NCBI GenBank assembly: GCA_012934845.2
Contig: WNNJ02002721.1
Span: 1-64,000, forward strand
Reading direction: 5' to 3'
Length of the DNA: 64,000 nt
Source of the DNA: Pomphorhynchus laevis
Taxonomy: Eukaryota; Acanthocephala; Palaeacanthocephala; Echinorhynchida; Pomphorhynchidae
Part shown: positions 36,085 through 46,767 of the stretch, in pieces
Layout: the number at the start of each line of letters is the position of its first letter
Numbering within the stretch: the stretch's first letter is position 1
Notes under the pieces: generated by a model
Told to the model about the DNA's origin: nothing
The model's input: the letters and a program-made list of their open reading frames with translations, nothing else
The model's database searches: none
Program-made: the position numbers and the translations under genes

Positions 36085-37008
36085 TTATTGCAGTTTTTGA
36101 CCACAAGACGGACAGTAACAAGCGTGGGGTTGTTCTACCTTTGCGCTGCATCTTCGACAAATTTTTCTAGGAAAGTTGTTACCAGCGGAATTGTTTGATA
36201 TCGATCCGGATTGTGGTTTATGACTATTGTCAATTTGTGATGAGATAACTGTTTCTTTAACTGTGGAAGACGATGGTAACATAGAAGGTCCTTTACCTTC
36301 GTCGCATGTAACGGAACACGTATTCTTATTAACATCTTTGATATTAAGTTTCAAATGGAAACTTTTGTCGAGATCTTGTAAATGACCAGGCGAAATAGTT
36401 GTCTTTTTAACAAGGGGTGCTTTATACTTTTTTCGTCTTTCTTCACGAACCAGCATTGCAGAATTTGTGGCATTCAGGTGTCTGCTATTGAACATACTTG
36501 ATCGAAGTTTCTTAAATTTGTCTTCGCAAAACGGAAAATGACGTTCCGCTGCTTTTGGATCGAAATGTCGACAGCAATTTGGGCATTTTAGATAATGATC
36601 AGGAATTTCACCAGGGACGACTGGAGGTAAAGGCTTACCAGCTTTAACTAAAGCAAATGTTTTTCTAGTCTCTCTAATTTGCTTAACAAAATTCGCATGG
36701 TGCTTACGCCAATTTGAACTGTTCACATGATCTTTGCCACAAATTTCAGGTCTAACAGCGTCGACATGTATATACTTGTTTCCAAGACGCACAACCCTTT
36801 GCTTGTATGACTCAAAGATTTCACGGGTACTGAAACACTGTCGTTCACACATTTTGAAATGCTTAGCAAATCTCTCAACAGCAAAGTAACGCTTGCAGCA
36901 TGGACACTCACGTCGTTCCACATCTGCAACAGCATCTTCGACGATTGTAAGATCCAGCTGACTAGGTTCTAATGGTTTGATAGGACAGTCATCAATAGAC
37001 ATTGTCAT
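36085..37008 (-). CDS. C2HC zinc-finger protein of the ZC2HC1 family
   Basis: A 307-codon intact frame, ATG at 37008, TAA at 36087-36085. Two C2HC fingers are visible: C35-x2-C38-x11-H50-x3-C54 and C142-x2-C145-x11-H157-x3-C161. Between them lies the family's SNWRKHHANFVKQIRETRK helix (residues ~98-116) and a KPLPPVVPGE proline segment. Residues ~180-280 are Ser/Thr/Asn-rich and probably disordered. The C-terminus carries C284-x2-C287 and C299-x2-C302, a zinc-ribbon-like pair also found in animal ZC2HC1A. Length is close to the vertebrate protein (~325). The molecular function of the family is poorly known. On the coding strand TTTCAG lies just before AATAAAATGACAATG, so an upstream intron ending 5 nt before the ATG is plausible. 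An AATAAA overlaps the stop codon. No other gene is adjacent; tandem arrays lie on both sides. Confidence 0.95.
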   Translation of the reverse strand: MTMSIDDCPIKPLEPSQLDLTIVEDAVADVERRECPCCKRYFAVERFAKHFKMCERQCFSTREIFESYKQRVVRLGNKYIHVDAVRPEICGKDHVNSSNWRKHHANFVKQIRETRKTFALVKAGKPLPPVVPGEIPDHYLKCPNCCRHFDPKAAERHFPFCEDKFKKLRSSMFNSRHLNATNSAMLVREERRKKYKAPLVKKTTISPGHLQDLDKSFHLKLNIKDVNKNTCSVTCDEGKGPSMLPSSSTVKETVISSQIDNSHKPQSGSISNNSAGNNFPRKICRRCSAKVEQPHACYCPSCGQKLQ

Positions 37009-37013
37009 TTTAT

Positions 37014-37019
37014 TCTGAA
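37014..37019 (-). other. Candidate 3' splice acceptor before the ZC2HC1-family gene
   Basis: Minus-strand ACAATTTCAG immediately precedes AATAAAATG. If used, the gene has a non-coding first exon (or a short coding one) upstream, in 37020-37640. I could not identify a matching donor with confidence. Confidence 0.35.
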
Positions 37020-37743
37020 ATTGTTTAGATAATCTTCAAAGTAAGAAACAAATTTAAAAATAAATTAAACTGTTTGTTTGATTATAAACATATAAAATAA
37101 GATTTACATAATATTGGCTTTCAATTAATTAGTAACAGTTGTTTACTAAAATAAATCTTTAAATACATATAATAACAAATAATAACTTTAAATACATAAA
37201 TTAGTAATAACTTTATAATAAATAATATAATTTATCAATATACCTGTATTATAATATAATAACTTCAATTATAAATAATAACTCTGTAATAGCTCTATAA
37301 TGCGTAAAGACACGATAAGAACGTTTTCAACATGTCAATATATTATATTGATGCGTCGTCATTCACTACTAATGTGATATGATATAATTTAATAACCAAA
37401 AGTAAATAAAAAATAAAAATAATAGCAATTAGCTCATCCTATTTAGACAAATATAAATGTGTATTTTGGCAAATATAAGTTTGCTTTGATAATTTTATAT
37501 TGCAAACGTAATTTCAATCCAAATATGTAATCCGTTGCTAAATACACTATTTTAAAGCTTAATAGTGAAAGAACAAAAATAATTTGTGAAGTACACTGAA
37601 TAATGAGATAGTTAATTACATTTGACGACAACTTAACATCATAAGCAAGAATTTGCTTATGATGATAAGCAAATGGGCCGAATCCTTTGTGGGGCCAAAA
37701 CCTTTTTAGAGGCCGAAATCTGATAGCATAGCAGTTCCTTATG
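37020..37743. other. Upstream region of the zinc-finger gene, with a palindrome
   Basis: AT-rich. It holds a perfect 12-bp inverted repeat with a 4-nt loop at 37637-37664 (CATCATAAGCAA / TTGCTTATGATG). Three degenerate ~17-bp repeats beginning GGCCGAA or GGCCAAA follow at about 37674-37730, just before the Penelope tail copy. The gene's promoter should lie here but no core element is clear. Confidence 0.5.
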
Positions 37744-37974
37744 ATGACCTCTAATTCTTATTCTGATACAACGTCTGTTATTTATTAGTCAATTCATAAA
37801 AATGACGTGTATTTTAAATTTCATTTTTTTATTTTAACTTGATATAAATTATAGAAAATCTAAAAACAATTATTAATTTTATTATTTAATTATTAAATTT
37901 TGATTTAGCATTATTATGTTTTGTTTATTTTATTATAATTATATTGAATACGTAGACTCAGTTAGCTGATTTGA
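37744..37974 (+). repeat. Dispersed Penelope tail, copy 2
   Basis: ATGACCTCTAAT, then TGATACAACGTCTGTTATT and TTAGTCAATTCATA, ending at CAGTTAGCTGATTTGA, as in 9446-9713. No coding part of the element is attached. Confidence 0.8.
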
Positions 37975-38284
37975 TTTATGCAAATGTTTAATGAATGCAA
38001 AGAATGCATCTGCTTAAAGAGCATTAATAAATTAGAGACCTATTAAAATACATATTGCAAAAAACATATCTCATTACGAAACGACCGTTAACTACAAAGG
38101 ATTGGGCATATTACATCTTAAATAGATAATCAGAATACTCGTGATTATATAACGCATTGTATGAACAACTTGATATATCTGTTTCATAAAACATAATTCG
38201 ATATATCTGTTTCATAAGGCGGGTAAAGTAAACGAGTACATTAAAAACGAGTAGATGAGTAAATGGTCTTAAATCTATACCGTA
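37975..38284. other. AT-rich spacer, nothing recognised
   Basis: Short low-complexity stretch between the Penelope tail copy and the reversed LINE-B fragment. It contains a local duplication of GATATATCTGTTTCATAA near 38172-38217. Confidence 0.5.
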
Positions 38285-39110
38285 AAAATTTTCTTATATT
38301 GAAAAAGTGGGATCAGAACACACCAGTTGACACCAACGAGACACATTCGGACAGAGCTAATCAAGGTCTTTCCCACATCTAAAAGACCAATTGGAGCGCA
38401 CGATGGTAGGTAGTCTCGATATGAAAAACTTAAGAAATCTTAGCCTTTGCTTTGGGGGACGTTATTATGAAAAAAACAAACCAAACCCGTGATTGTTGAG
38501 GTGCACTAAATGTGCAGATGATCACTCTCTTTTAATAGCAGATGTTGTACCGATTTGTGGCCACATAGCTCACTTTAGGACAATTTTGAATTTATTCAAG
38601 TCGCATCCGGCAGTCCATTTAACCGTAATGGGAAACCATAGGTATCTTATTAAATATGTAGAGACTGAAAGGGGTTGATTATTCATAATAAAGGAGAGAT
38701 ATGATATTGCTAGTCTCTATAATTTTTTATTGGTCAAAGCGATGCCATGAAAGACAACCGCCTGTGATTTGAAGAAATTTTGATCCAAATTTGATTAGGG
38801 TGGTTGGTCTTCTAATCTTATGATTAAACTGTTGATGCCAGAAATTAAATTTTTGCACCTGCGTCAAGAGAACAGGGATGTGGTATCATCAGCTTATACA
38901 ACCAGATTTTGATCTCGATTCAAAGGATTACATATAACAATGGAGGCGGCAAGTATAATATAGGAGAAAGTGAAAGCCTTTGGGCACACCTGAAATTGGA
39001 TAGAACTGACGTGCATCATGGTCGATCAAAACAAACTCGCATTTCCTACAACTGGAAAGAGCCTGAGAGTATTATATAAGATAGCTACTCTAATTGGCTT
39101 AAAGGGGAGC
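38285..39110 (-). mobile_element. LINE-B copy 4, diverged minus-strand fragment
   Basis: Read in reverse, blocks follow the order of LINE-B: CAGTTCTATCCAATTTCAGG then TGTGCCC (the 'YPITGVP' box), GCTGATGATACCACATCCCT (the 'ADDTTS' box, near 38917), GTTGTCTTTCATGGC, CCCATTACGGTTAA, and ACGTCCCCCAAAGCAAAGGC near the C-terminal end. It spans the RT catalytic region to near the 3' end, with many indels, and is more diverged from the other copies than they are from each other. Confidence 0.75.
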
Positions 39111-39329
39111 ATCCTCCTCAGCAGCGTATCCTACTCCAGCAGCCAATGAAGTAAATCATGTGATGTAAACATTTATTGGCGCAACTGCTCAATACAATAG
39201 AAGAAAATAATCACAATAAGACTCTAAACTATCGCCTGTTCAACCACTTCTGCGCTGTCATTCACAGTGCACTTTGTCTGCGTTTGATTGTCAAAATGAC
39301 TACGAAAAGCATGTGCGAAATTTGCACAG

Positions 39330-39337
39330 TATAAAAG
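39330..39337 (+). promoter_or_regulatory. TATA-box candidate in each 3.74 kb unit
   Basis: TATAAAAG at 39330, with exact equivalents at 43132, 46873, 50612 and 54351. An initiator-like TCAAGTT or TCCAGTT lies about 25-30 bp downstream. The ~105 bp upstream are clearly GC-richer than the rest of the unit. The same spot read in reverse gives CACG|GTAAGT, a good 5' splice donor. Promoter function is inferred. Confidence 0.4.
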
Positions 39338-39424
39338 CGACTTACCGTGGGATCAAGTTTATTGACATGATGCTCTACAAAATGTTGCACAAATATTTTC
39401 GTGGAAGTAGATACAATTTTCGCA

Positions 39425-40140
39425 GAAGAATCTAAGTGAACTCTTTCACATTGACCGTCAGTGGAAAAAATAATCTACGATATTCATCTGATTGTCGTTG
39501 CATAAAACGTCGTCAGCAAACTACGGAAATTTTTATCAATACTCAATGCTATTTAATCACATTTCAGACGTAGAAGAATCTTACTGCACTTTTGCGTATT
39601 TTCCGATTGTAGAAAAAAATGTACGGTTTTATCTGATAGTCGCAAACGGAATTATGTGATTGTTACATGTCGACAGTCCTACCGAAAATGTGATCAATAT
39701 TCACTGCTATTTAATCTAATTTTCGACGAAGAAGAATCTGAGTGCACTTGTGCAGAATGACCGATTGTGGCAAATAGTTATCTACAATTTTGGCCAATAT
39801 TCGCAAACGAATATTTGTGTTTGTTGCATAAAACGTCGTCAGCAATACTACGGAAAATGCGATAAAGACTCACTGCGATTTAATGAAATTTTTGATGAAG
39901 AAAAATCTGAGTACACGCTTTCATATTGACCAATTGAAGAATCGTTATCTACTATTTTGGTATGTTGTTCGCCAAGGTAGTACTGCACATGTTGCATGAA
40001 AAATCGTGACACGTTACCAAGAGAAATATGATCAAAAGTCAATGTTATTTGATCAAATTACAAACGAAGAAGAATATTAATGTACTATCGCAGAATTCTT
40101 TTTGTGAAAAAATTAATCTACAATTTTGCTCTAATTTCTT
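39425..40140. repeat. Five degenerate ~150-170 bp subrepeats inside the 3.74 kb unit
   Basis: A GAAGAATCT-like core recurs at 39425, 39573, 39731, 39900 and 40069 (steps 148, 158, 169, 169). Each core is followed by an AGTGCACT--TGCA block and a GACCGATTG or similar block, and most are preceded by CAATGCTATTTAATC or similar. The same block is present in units 2-4 and partly in unit 5. On the minus strand the subrepeats look faintly protein-like but carry shared stops. Confidence 0.75.
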
Positions 40141-42802
40141 GAAAATTATTAAAATATGCAACAAACTGATAAAGTAAATTAAGACGAAGCGAAACTAACA
40201 TTATGTTAGTCGACGGACTTAAGTTGTTTTTTACAATCAGATAAGTCTGAGACGTTCTTTACCACCAATCAATAATTATTTAGAGGATATATTACATACG
40301 TGACGTGTATATATTATAATCTTCAACTCAACCACTAAAATTCGTATTTTTTCGTAACATTTTATCGGATAATAAGGTTACAATTTAGTTACATTATATC
40401 CTGCTAATATTATTAATACGGATAGTTTTATAACTAGTGATAATCTCGCTTTTATGTTTTTATGACGCGTACATTCTTTAGTCGTTAATATAATCATTTG
40501 ATAATATCTGATATGAACATATAGATATTCGGGCATAAAATATATCGATTAAAATATATTATTGGAACCTATTAATATTTTGAATCAAAAAATATGATGA
40601 ATTTGACAACTCTCTTGTAAATATGAAAAGATAATATGCTTGAAAAATATTTATCATTAGTAAATCTTTATTTGCTGCAATAACTAATAGTTCGAAATAT
40701 ATTTTTAATATTTTCAAAAAATTAAATGTTTATTATTTTACACAATTTAAACATTACAAATAATTATTGTAGCTTCAATGCAGAACCTAAACTGTAATTT
40801 AAGTTTTTTTAAATTTTCGCCAATATTACGATTAAGAATGAAAACATAATTTACATTTGTATCTTTAAAGTAAAATATTTATTTTGAATAACATAATAAT
40901 TTCAGTAAAAATAAATAAAATTTTAAATATAATAGAATAATGGCATACGATAAAATGTATTGTCAAAAGGATAAAAAATTTTATGAAATGTGCAAACGCA
41001 ACAGTACATATCGAGTAACAAAGCTAGGACATGTGTATTTGCTTTGATAATAATATTTCGCTGGAAGAACACGCATTTAATTGGCGTGATGTTTTTAACA
41101 AATTGACATAAGAAAAGCATTATAATTGCAAACTCAGAAAATTATTTATAGGCATTCAGTAGAAAAATTAATTCGCACTCTCAAGTCAACATTTATCTGT
41201 TTTCTCTTTAGTAAAATCTTAAATATTACGTTAATTAATAAATTGCATTTAAAAATTGCATTTGATATTTAATTCCAAGTGTTGTCGAAGTAATTAAAAT
41301 TACCAGAATTAGATTAATTTACTTAAGATAATTTTTTAATGGTATACTAATTGTTGTGTATCATTTTATTATCACGTTAGCATTTTCTGTAAAATCATTC
41401 TATCAAGAATTCATTTGAAAAATACGATTCATATGACCGCTATCATAAATGATAAAAATGTACTGAGTTTATAAGACACAACTAACAAAAATATATGCTA
41501 CCAAACAAAGGATTATCGAATGATATATATCGCAATTATGCTGCAAAGTATAATCAAACATGTTTGAGCATTATCACTTCACTATATAGCATTTTACAAC
41601 TGACGAATCTAATTTTATAATTGAAAATTTGAACTAAATATTAATATGACGTATAGAATTTAAGAATTAATATCAAATATAGTGTAAATCAAATAGTGAA
41701 AAAAATATTGTGATATTTTCTTAATATTATTAGGGGATAAACACATTATCCGTTGATTAACTAAGCCCACTGATCCGAAGCTTTTATAGATGAACTCAGC
41801 CACAGTCTATATGTATTGCTGATTACTCTGTAGCGTTTACAAATCACAATTAACGAAAATCTGACTTATATTTTGGCCACAGCTCACGTAGATTAATAAG
41901 CATGTAAAACTGTATTAATCAAAATATAAAAATCGAATATCTTACCAAGTTATAAACTTTCTATAACAAAACAGAGATTAAATTATAAGAGAAAATGACA
42001 CACAGAGAACCTAAACGGCGCTAAAATGCAAACACAACATTGCGTTACTCATTTTCATTCATACGTTTTAAAAGTTATGTTCTTATCTACATGTGTAGTA
42101 GCTAAAGGCGTTTGGCCATATTGGAAAAATAGCGAGCAAGCTACATAATATTATATATTTACATTTATTTATATATAATTTACATAAATTTATATAATTT
42201 ATATATTTATATTTAAAAACAAAAACACATATATAATTTAAGTTATTTATAATTCAATCAATATAGCACAATGTAGCTATTTGACCAAATTAGGTATTAG
42301 CTAGCGTATGAACATATAGTACTATTTTTCAAAGACTACTATATTTAAAAAAATACTATCTATTTCAAATATAATATAAAATATAACAAATTTAGCTAAA
42401 TATTTAATTTAAATATTGTCTGCTGCTAATTTTAGATAAGCAACTAACTCATGCTAAATGCTAAAATAAATATAACGATATTTAAAAGCATATCAGTACA
42501 GTTTTGGTTCCCAGATTAAAGAACTAAGATAATATGACATTTATTAAATAAGCAACCGAAGCCATTCAAATTTCCACAAAACAACTATTTTTACAATTCC
42601 AATTATTATGCATGAACCTTTTTTGGCAAAAAAAGTAAATTTCTATCTGCTGTAAGGTTTGTTTTTATCAAAATTTGTATTAATAGTATACAAGAATATT
42701 TAATATTCTTACATTACGTAAATCATGTATTTGCCGAGCAATAATAACAGAGAATACACAATGTCAAATTTTAATATATCTGAGACCGACACAATAAGCC
42801 GG

Positions 42803-42844
42803 ACGCGAAAGAATGACTAATGCCGTTTCGTCATTATTTCGCGT
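42803..42844. other. Hairpin conserved in every 3.74 kb unit
   Basis: ACGCGAAAGAATGAC and GTCATTATTTCGCGT form a 15-bp stem with one mismatch and a 12-nt loop. Equivalents lie at 46544-46585, 50283-50324 and 54022-54063. Confidence 0.7.
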
Positions 42845-43026
42845 TTTGCTTATATGATTACTAAATAATTAAATACAATCGTCGCGCACCTTCCCTATTT
42901 CTAAAAACACAGGCACCTGACTCTGTAAGGCAGTATCACAGTCGTTTACTCTTCCAAATAATAATATCCGATAGCAATTTTAAACTTATATCATCACATT
43001 CGTAGAAAATAATCTCAAAAGGACGC

Positions 43027-46000
43027 TAAACTATCGCCTGTTCAACCACTTCTGCGCTGTCATTCACAGTGCACTTTGTCTGCGTTTGATTGTCATAATG
43101 ACTACGAAAAGCAAGTGCGAAATTTGCACAGTATAAAAGCGACTTACCGTGGGATCCAGTTTATTGACTTGATGCTCTACAAAATGTTGCACAAATATTT
43201 TCGTGGAAGTAGATACAATTTTCGCAGAAGAATCTAAGTGAACTCTTTCACATTGACCGTCAGTGGAAAAAATAATCTACGATATTCATCTGATTGTCGT
43301 TGCATAAAACGTCGTCAGCAAACTACGGAAATTTTTATCAATACTCAATGCTATTTAATCACATTTCAGACGTAGAAGAATCTTACTGCACTTTTGCGTA
43401 TTTTCCGATTGTAGAAAAAAATGTACGGTTTTATCTGATAGTCGCAAACGGAATTATGTGATTGTTACATGTCGACAGTCCTACCGAAAATGTGATCAAT
43501 ATTCACTGCTATTTAATCTAATTTTCGACGAAGAAGAATCTGAGTGCACTTGTGCAGAATGACCGATTGTGGCAAATAGTTATCTACAATTTTGGCCAAT
43601 ATTCGCAAACGAATATTTGTGTTTGTTGCATAAAACGTCGTCAGCAATACTACGGAAAATGCGATAAAGACTCACTGCGATTTAATGAAATTTTTGATGA
43701 AGAAAAATCTGAGTACACGCTTTCATTTTGACCAATTGAAGAATCGTTATCTACTATTTTGGTATGTTGTTCGCCAAGGTAGTTCTGCACATGTTGCATG
43801 AAAAATCGTGACCCGTTACCAAGAGAAATATGATCAAAACTCAATGTTATTTGATCAAATTACAAACGAAGAAGAATATTTATGTACAATCGCAGAATTC
43901 TTTTTGTGAAAAAATTAATCTACAATTTTGCTCTAATTTCTTGAAAATTATTAAAATATGCAACATACTGATAAAGTACATTAAGACGAAGCGAAACTAA
44001 CATTATGTTAGTCGACGGACTTAAGTTGTTTTTTACAATCAGATAAGTCTAAGACGTTCTTTACCACCAATCAATAATTATTTAGAGAATATATTACATA
44101 CGTGACGTGTATATATTATAATCTTCAACTCAACCACTAAAATTCGTATATTATTAATACGGATGGTTTTATAACTAGTGATAATCTCGCTTTTATGTTT
44201 TTTATGACGCGTACATTCTTTAGTCGTTAATATAATCATTTGATAATATCTGATATGAACATATAGATATTCGGGCATAAAATATATCGATTAAAATATA
44301 TTATTGGAACCTATTAATATTTTGAATCAAAAAATATGATGAATTTGACAACTCTCTTGTAAATATGAAAAGATAATATGCTTGAAAAATATTTATCATT
44401 AGTAAATCTTTATTTGCTGCAATAACTAATAGTTCGAAATATATTTTTAATATTTTCAAAAAATTAAATGTTTATTATTTTACACAATTTAAACATTACA
44501 AATAATTATTGTAGCTTCAATGCAGAACCTAAACTGTAATTTAAGATTTTTAAAATTTTCGCCAATATTACGATTAAGATTGAAAACATAATTTACATTT
44601 GTATCTTTAAAGTAAAATATTTATTTTGAACAACATAATAATTTCAGTAAAAATAAATAAAATTTTAAATATAATAGAATAATGGCATACGATAAAATGT
44701 ATTGTCAAAAGGATAAAAAATTTTATGAAATGTGCAAACGCAACAGTACATATCGAGTAACAAAGCTAGGACATGTGTATTTGCTTTGATAATAATATTT
44801 CGCTGGAAGAACACGCATTTAATTGGCGTGATGTTTTTAACAAATTGACATAAGAAAAGCATTATAATTGCAAACTCAGAAAATTATTTATAGGCATTCA
44901 GTAGAAAAATTAATTCGCACTCTCAAGTCAACATTTATCTGTTTTCTCTTTAGTAAAATCTTAAATATTACGTTAATTAATAAATTGCATTTAAAAATTG
45001 CATTTGATATTTAATTCCAAGTGTTGTCGAAGTAATTAAAATTACCAGAATTAGATTAATTTACTTAAGATAATTATTTAATGGTATACTAATTGTTGTG
45101 TATCATTTTATTATCACGTTAGCATTTTCTGTAAAATCATTCTATCAAGAATTCATTTGAAAAATACGATTCATATGACCGCTATCATAAATGATAAAAA
45201 TGTACTGAGTTTATAAGACACAACTAACAAAAATATATGCTACCAAACAAAGGATTATCGAATGATATATATCGCAATTATGCTGCAAAGTATAATCAAA
45301 CATGTTTGAGCATTATCACTTCACTATATAGCATTTTACAACTGACGAATCTAATTTTATAATTGAAAATTTGAACTAAATATTAATATGACGTATAGAA
45401 TTTAAGAATTAATATCAAATATAGTGTAAATCAAATAGTGAAAAAAATATTGTGATATTTTCTTAATATTATTAGGGGATAAACACATTATCCGTTGATT
45501 AACTAAGCCCACTGATCCGAAGCTTTTATAGATGAACTCAGCCACAGTCTATATGTATTGCTGATTACTCTGTAGCGTTCACAAATCACAATTAACGAAA
45601 ATCTGACTTATATTTTGGCCACAGCTCACGTAGATTAATAAGCATGTAAAACTGTATTAATCAAAATATAAAAATCGAATATCTTACCAAGTTATAAACT
45701 TTCTATAACAAAACAGAGATTAAATTATAAGAGAAAATGACACACAGAGGACCTAAACGGCGCTAAAATGCAAACACAACATTGCGTTACTCATTTTCAT
45801 TCATACGTTTAAAAAGTTAAGTTCTTATCTACACGTGTAGTAGCTAAAGGCGTTTGGCCTTATTGGAAAAATAGCGAGCAAGCTACATAATATTATATAT
45901 TTACTTTTTTTATATATAATTTACATAAATTTATATAATTTATATATTTATATTTAAAAACAAAAACACATATATAATTTAAATTATTTATAATTCAATC

Positions 46001-46767
46001 AATATAGCACAATGTAGCTATTTGACCAAATTAGGTATTAGCTAGCGTATGAACATATAGTACTATTTTTCAAAGACTACTATATTTAAAAAAATACTAT
46101 CTATTTCAAATATAATATAAAATATAACAAATTTAGCTAAATATTTAATTTAAATATTGTCTGCTGCTAATTTTAGATAAGCAACTAACTCATGCTAAAT
46201 GTTAAAATAAATATAACGATATTTAAAAGCATATCAGTACAGTTTTGGTTCCCAGATAAAAGAACTAAGATAATATGACATTTATTAAATAAGCAACCGA
46301 AGCCATTCAAATTTCCACAAAACAACTATTTTTACAATTCCAATTATTATGCATGAACCTTTTTTGGCAAAAAAAGTAAATTTCTATCTGCTGTAAGGTT
46401 TGTTTTTATCAAAATTTGTATTAATAGTATACAAGAATATTTAATATTCTTACATTACGTAAATCATGTATTTGCCGAGCAATAATAACAGAGAATACAC
46501 AATGTCAAATTTTAATATATCTGAGACCGACACAATAAGCCGGACGCGAAAGAATGACTAATGCCGTTTCGTCATTATTTCGCGTTTTGCTTATATGATT
46601 ACTAAATAATTAAATACAATCGTCGCGCACCTTCCCTATTTCTAAAAACACAGGCACCTGACTCTGTAAGGCAGTATCACAGTCGTTTACTCTTCCAAAT
46701 AATAATATCCGATAGCAATTTTAAACTTATATCATCACATTCGTAGAAAATAATCTCAAAAGGACGC
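43027..46767. repeat. 3.74 kb array, unit 2 (3741 bp)
   Basis: Lacks the 61 bp of unit 1 but shares several single-base states with it against units 3 and 4, for example CTCGCTTTTATG and GGGCATAAAA. Confidence 0.93.

Larger units (their letters stand above)
39225..43026. repeat. 3.74 kb array, unit 1 (3802 bp)
   Basis: The longest unit: it keeps about 61 bp (around 40350-40412) that are missing at the corresponding place in units 2-4. Homology extends about 20 bp left of this start. Confidence 0.93.

Noticed and set aside
38493-38678. Plus-strand frame with a CADDHSLLIA string resembling a reverse-transcriptase YADD box
   Set aside because: The same bases read on the minus strand align in order with the 3' half of LINE-B over 800 bp; the plus-strand resemblance is chance.
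43650-44862. Repeated 64- and 65-codon minus-strand frames in the 3.74 kb units
   Set aside because: Conservation is explained by recent duplication. Neighbouring subrepeats in the same register carry stops, and non-coding parts are equally conserved.
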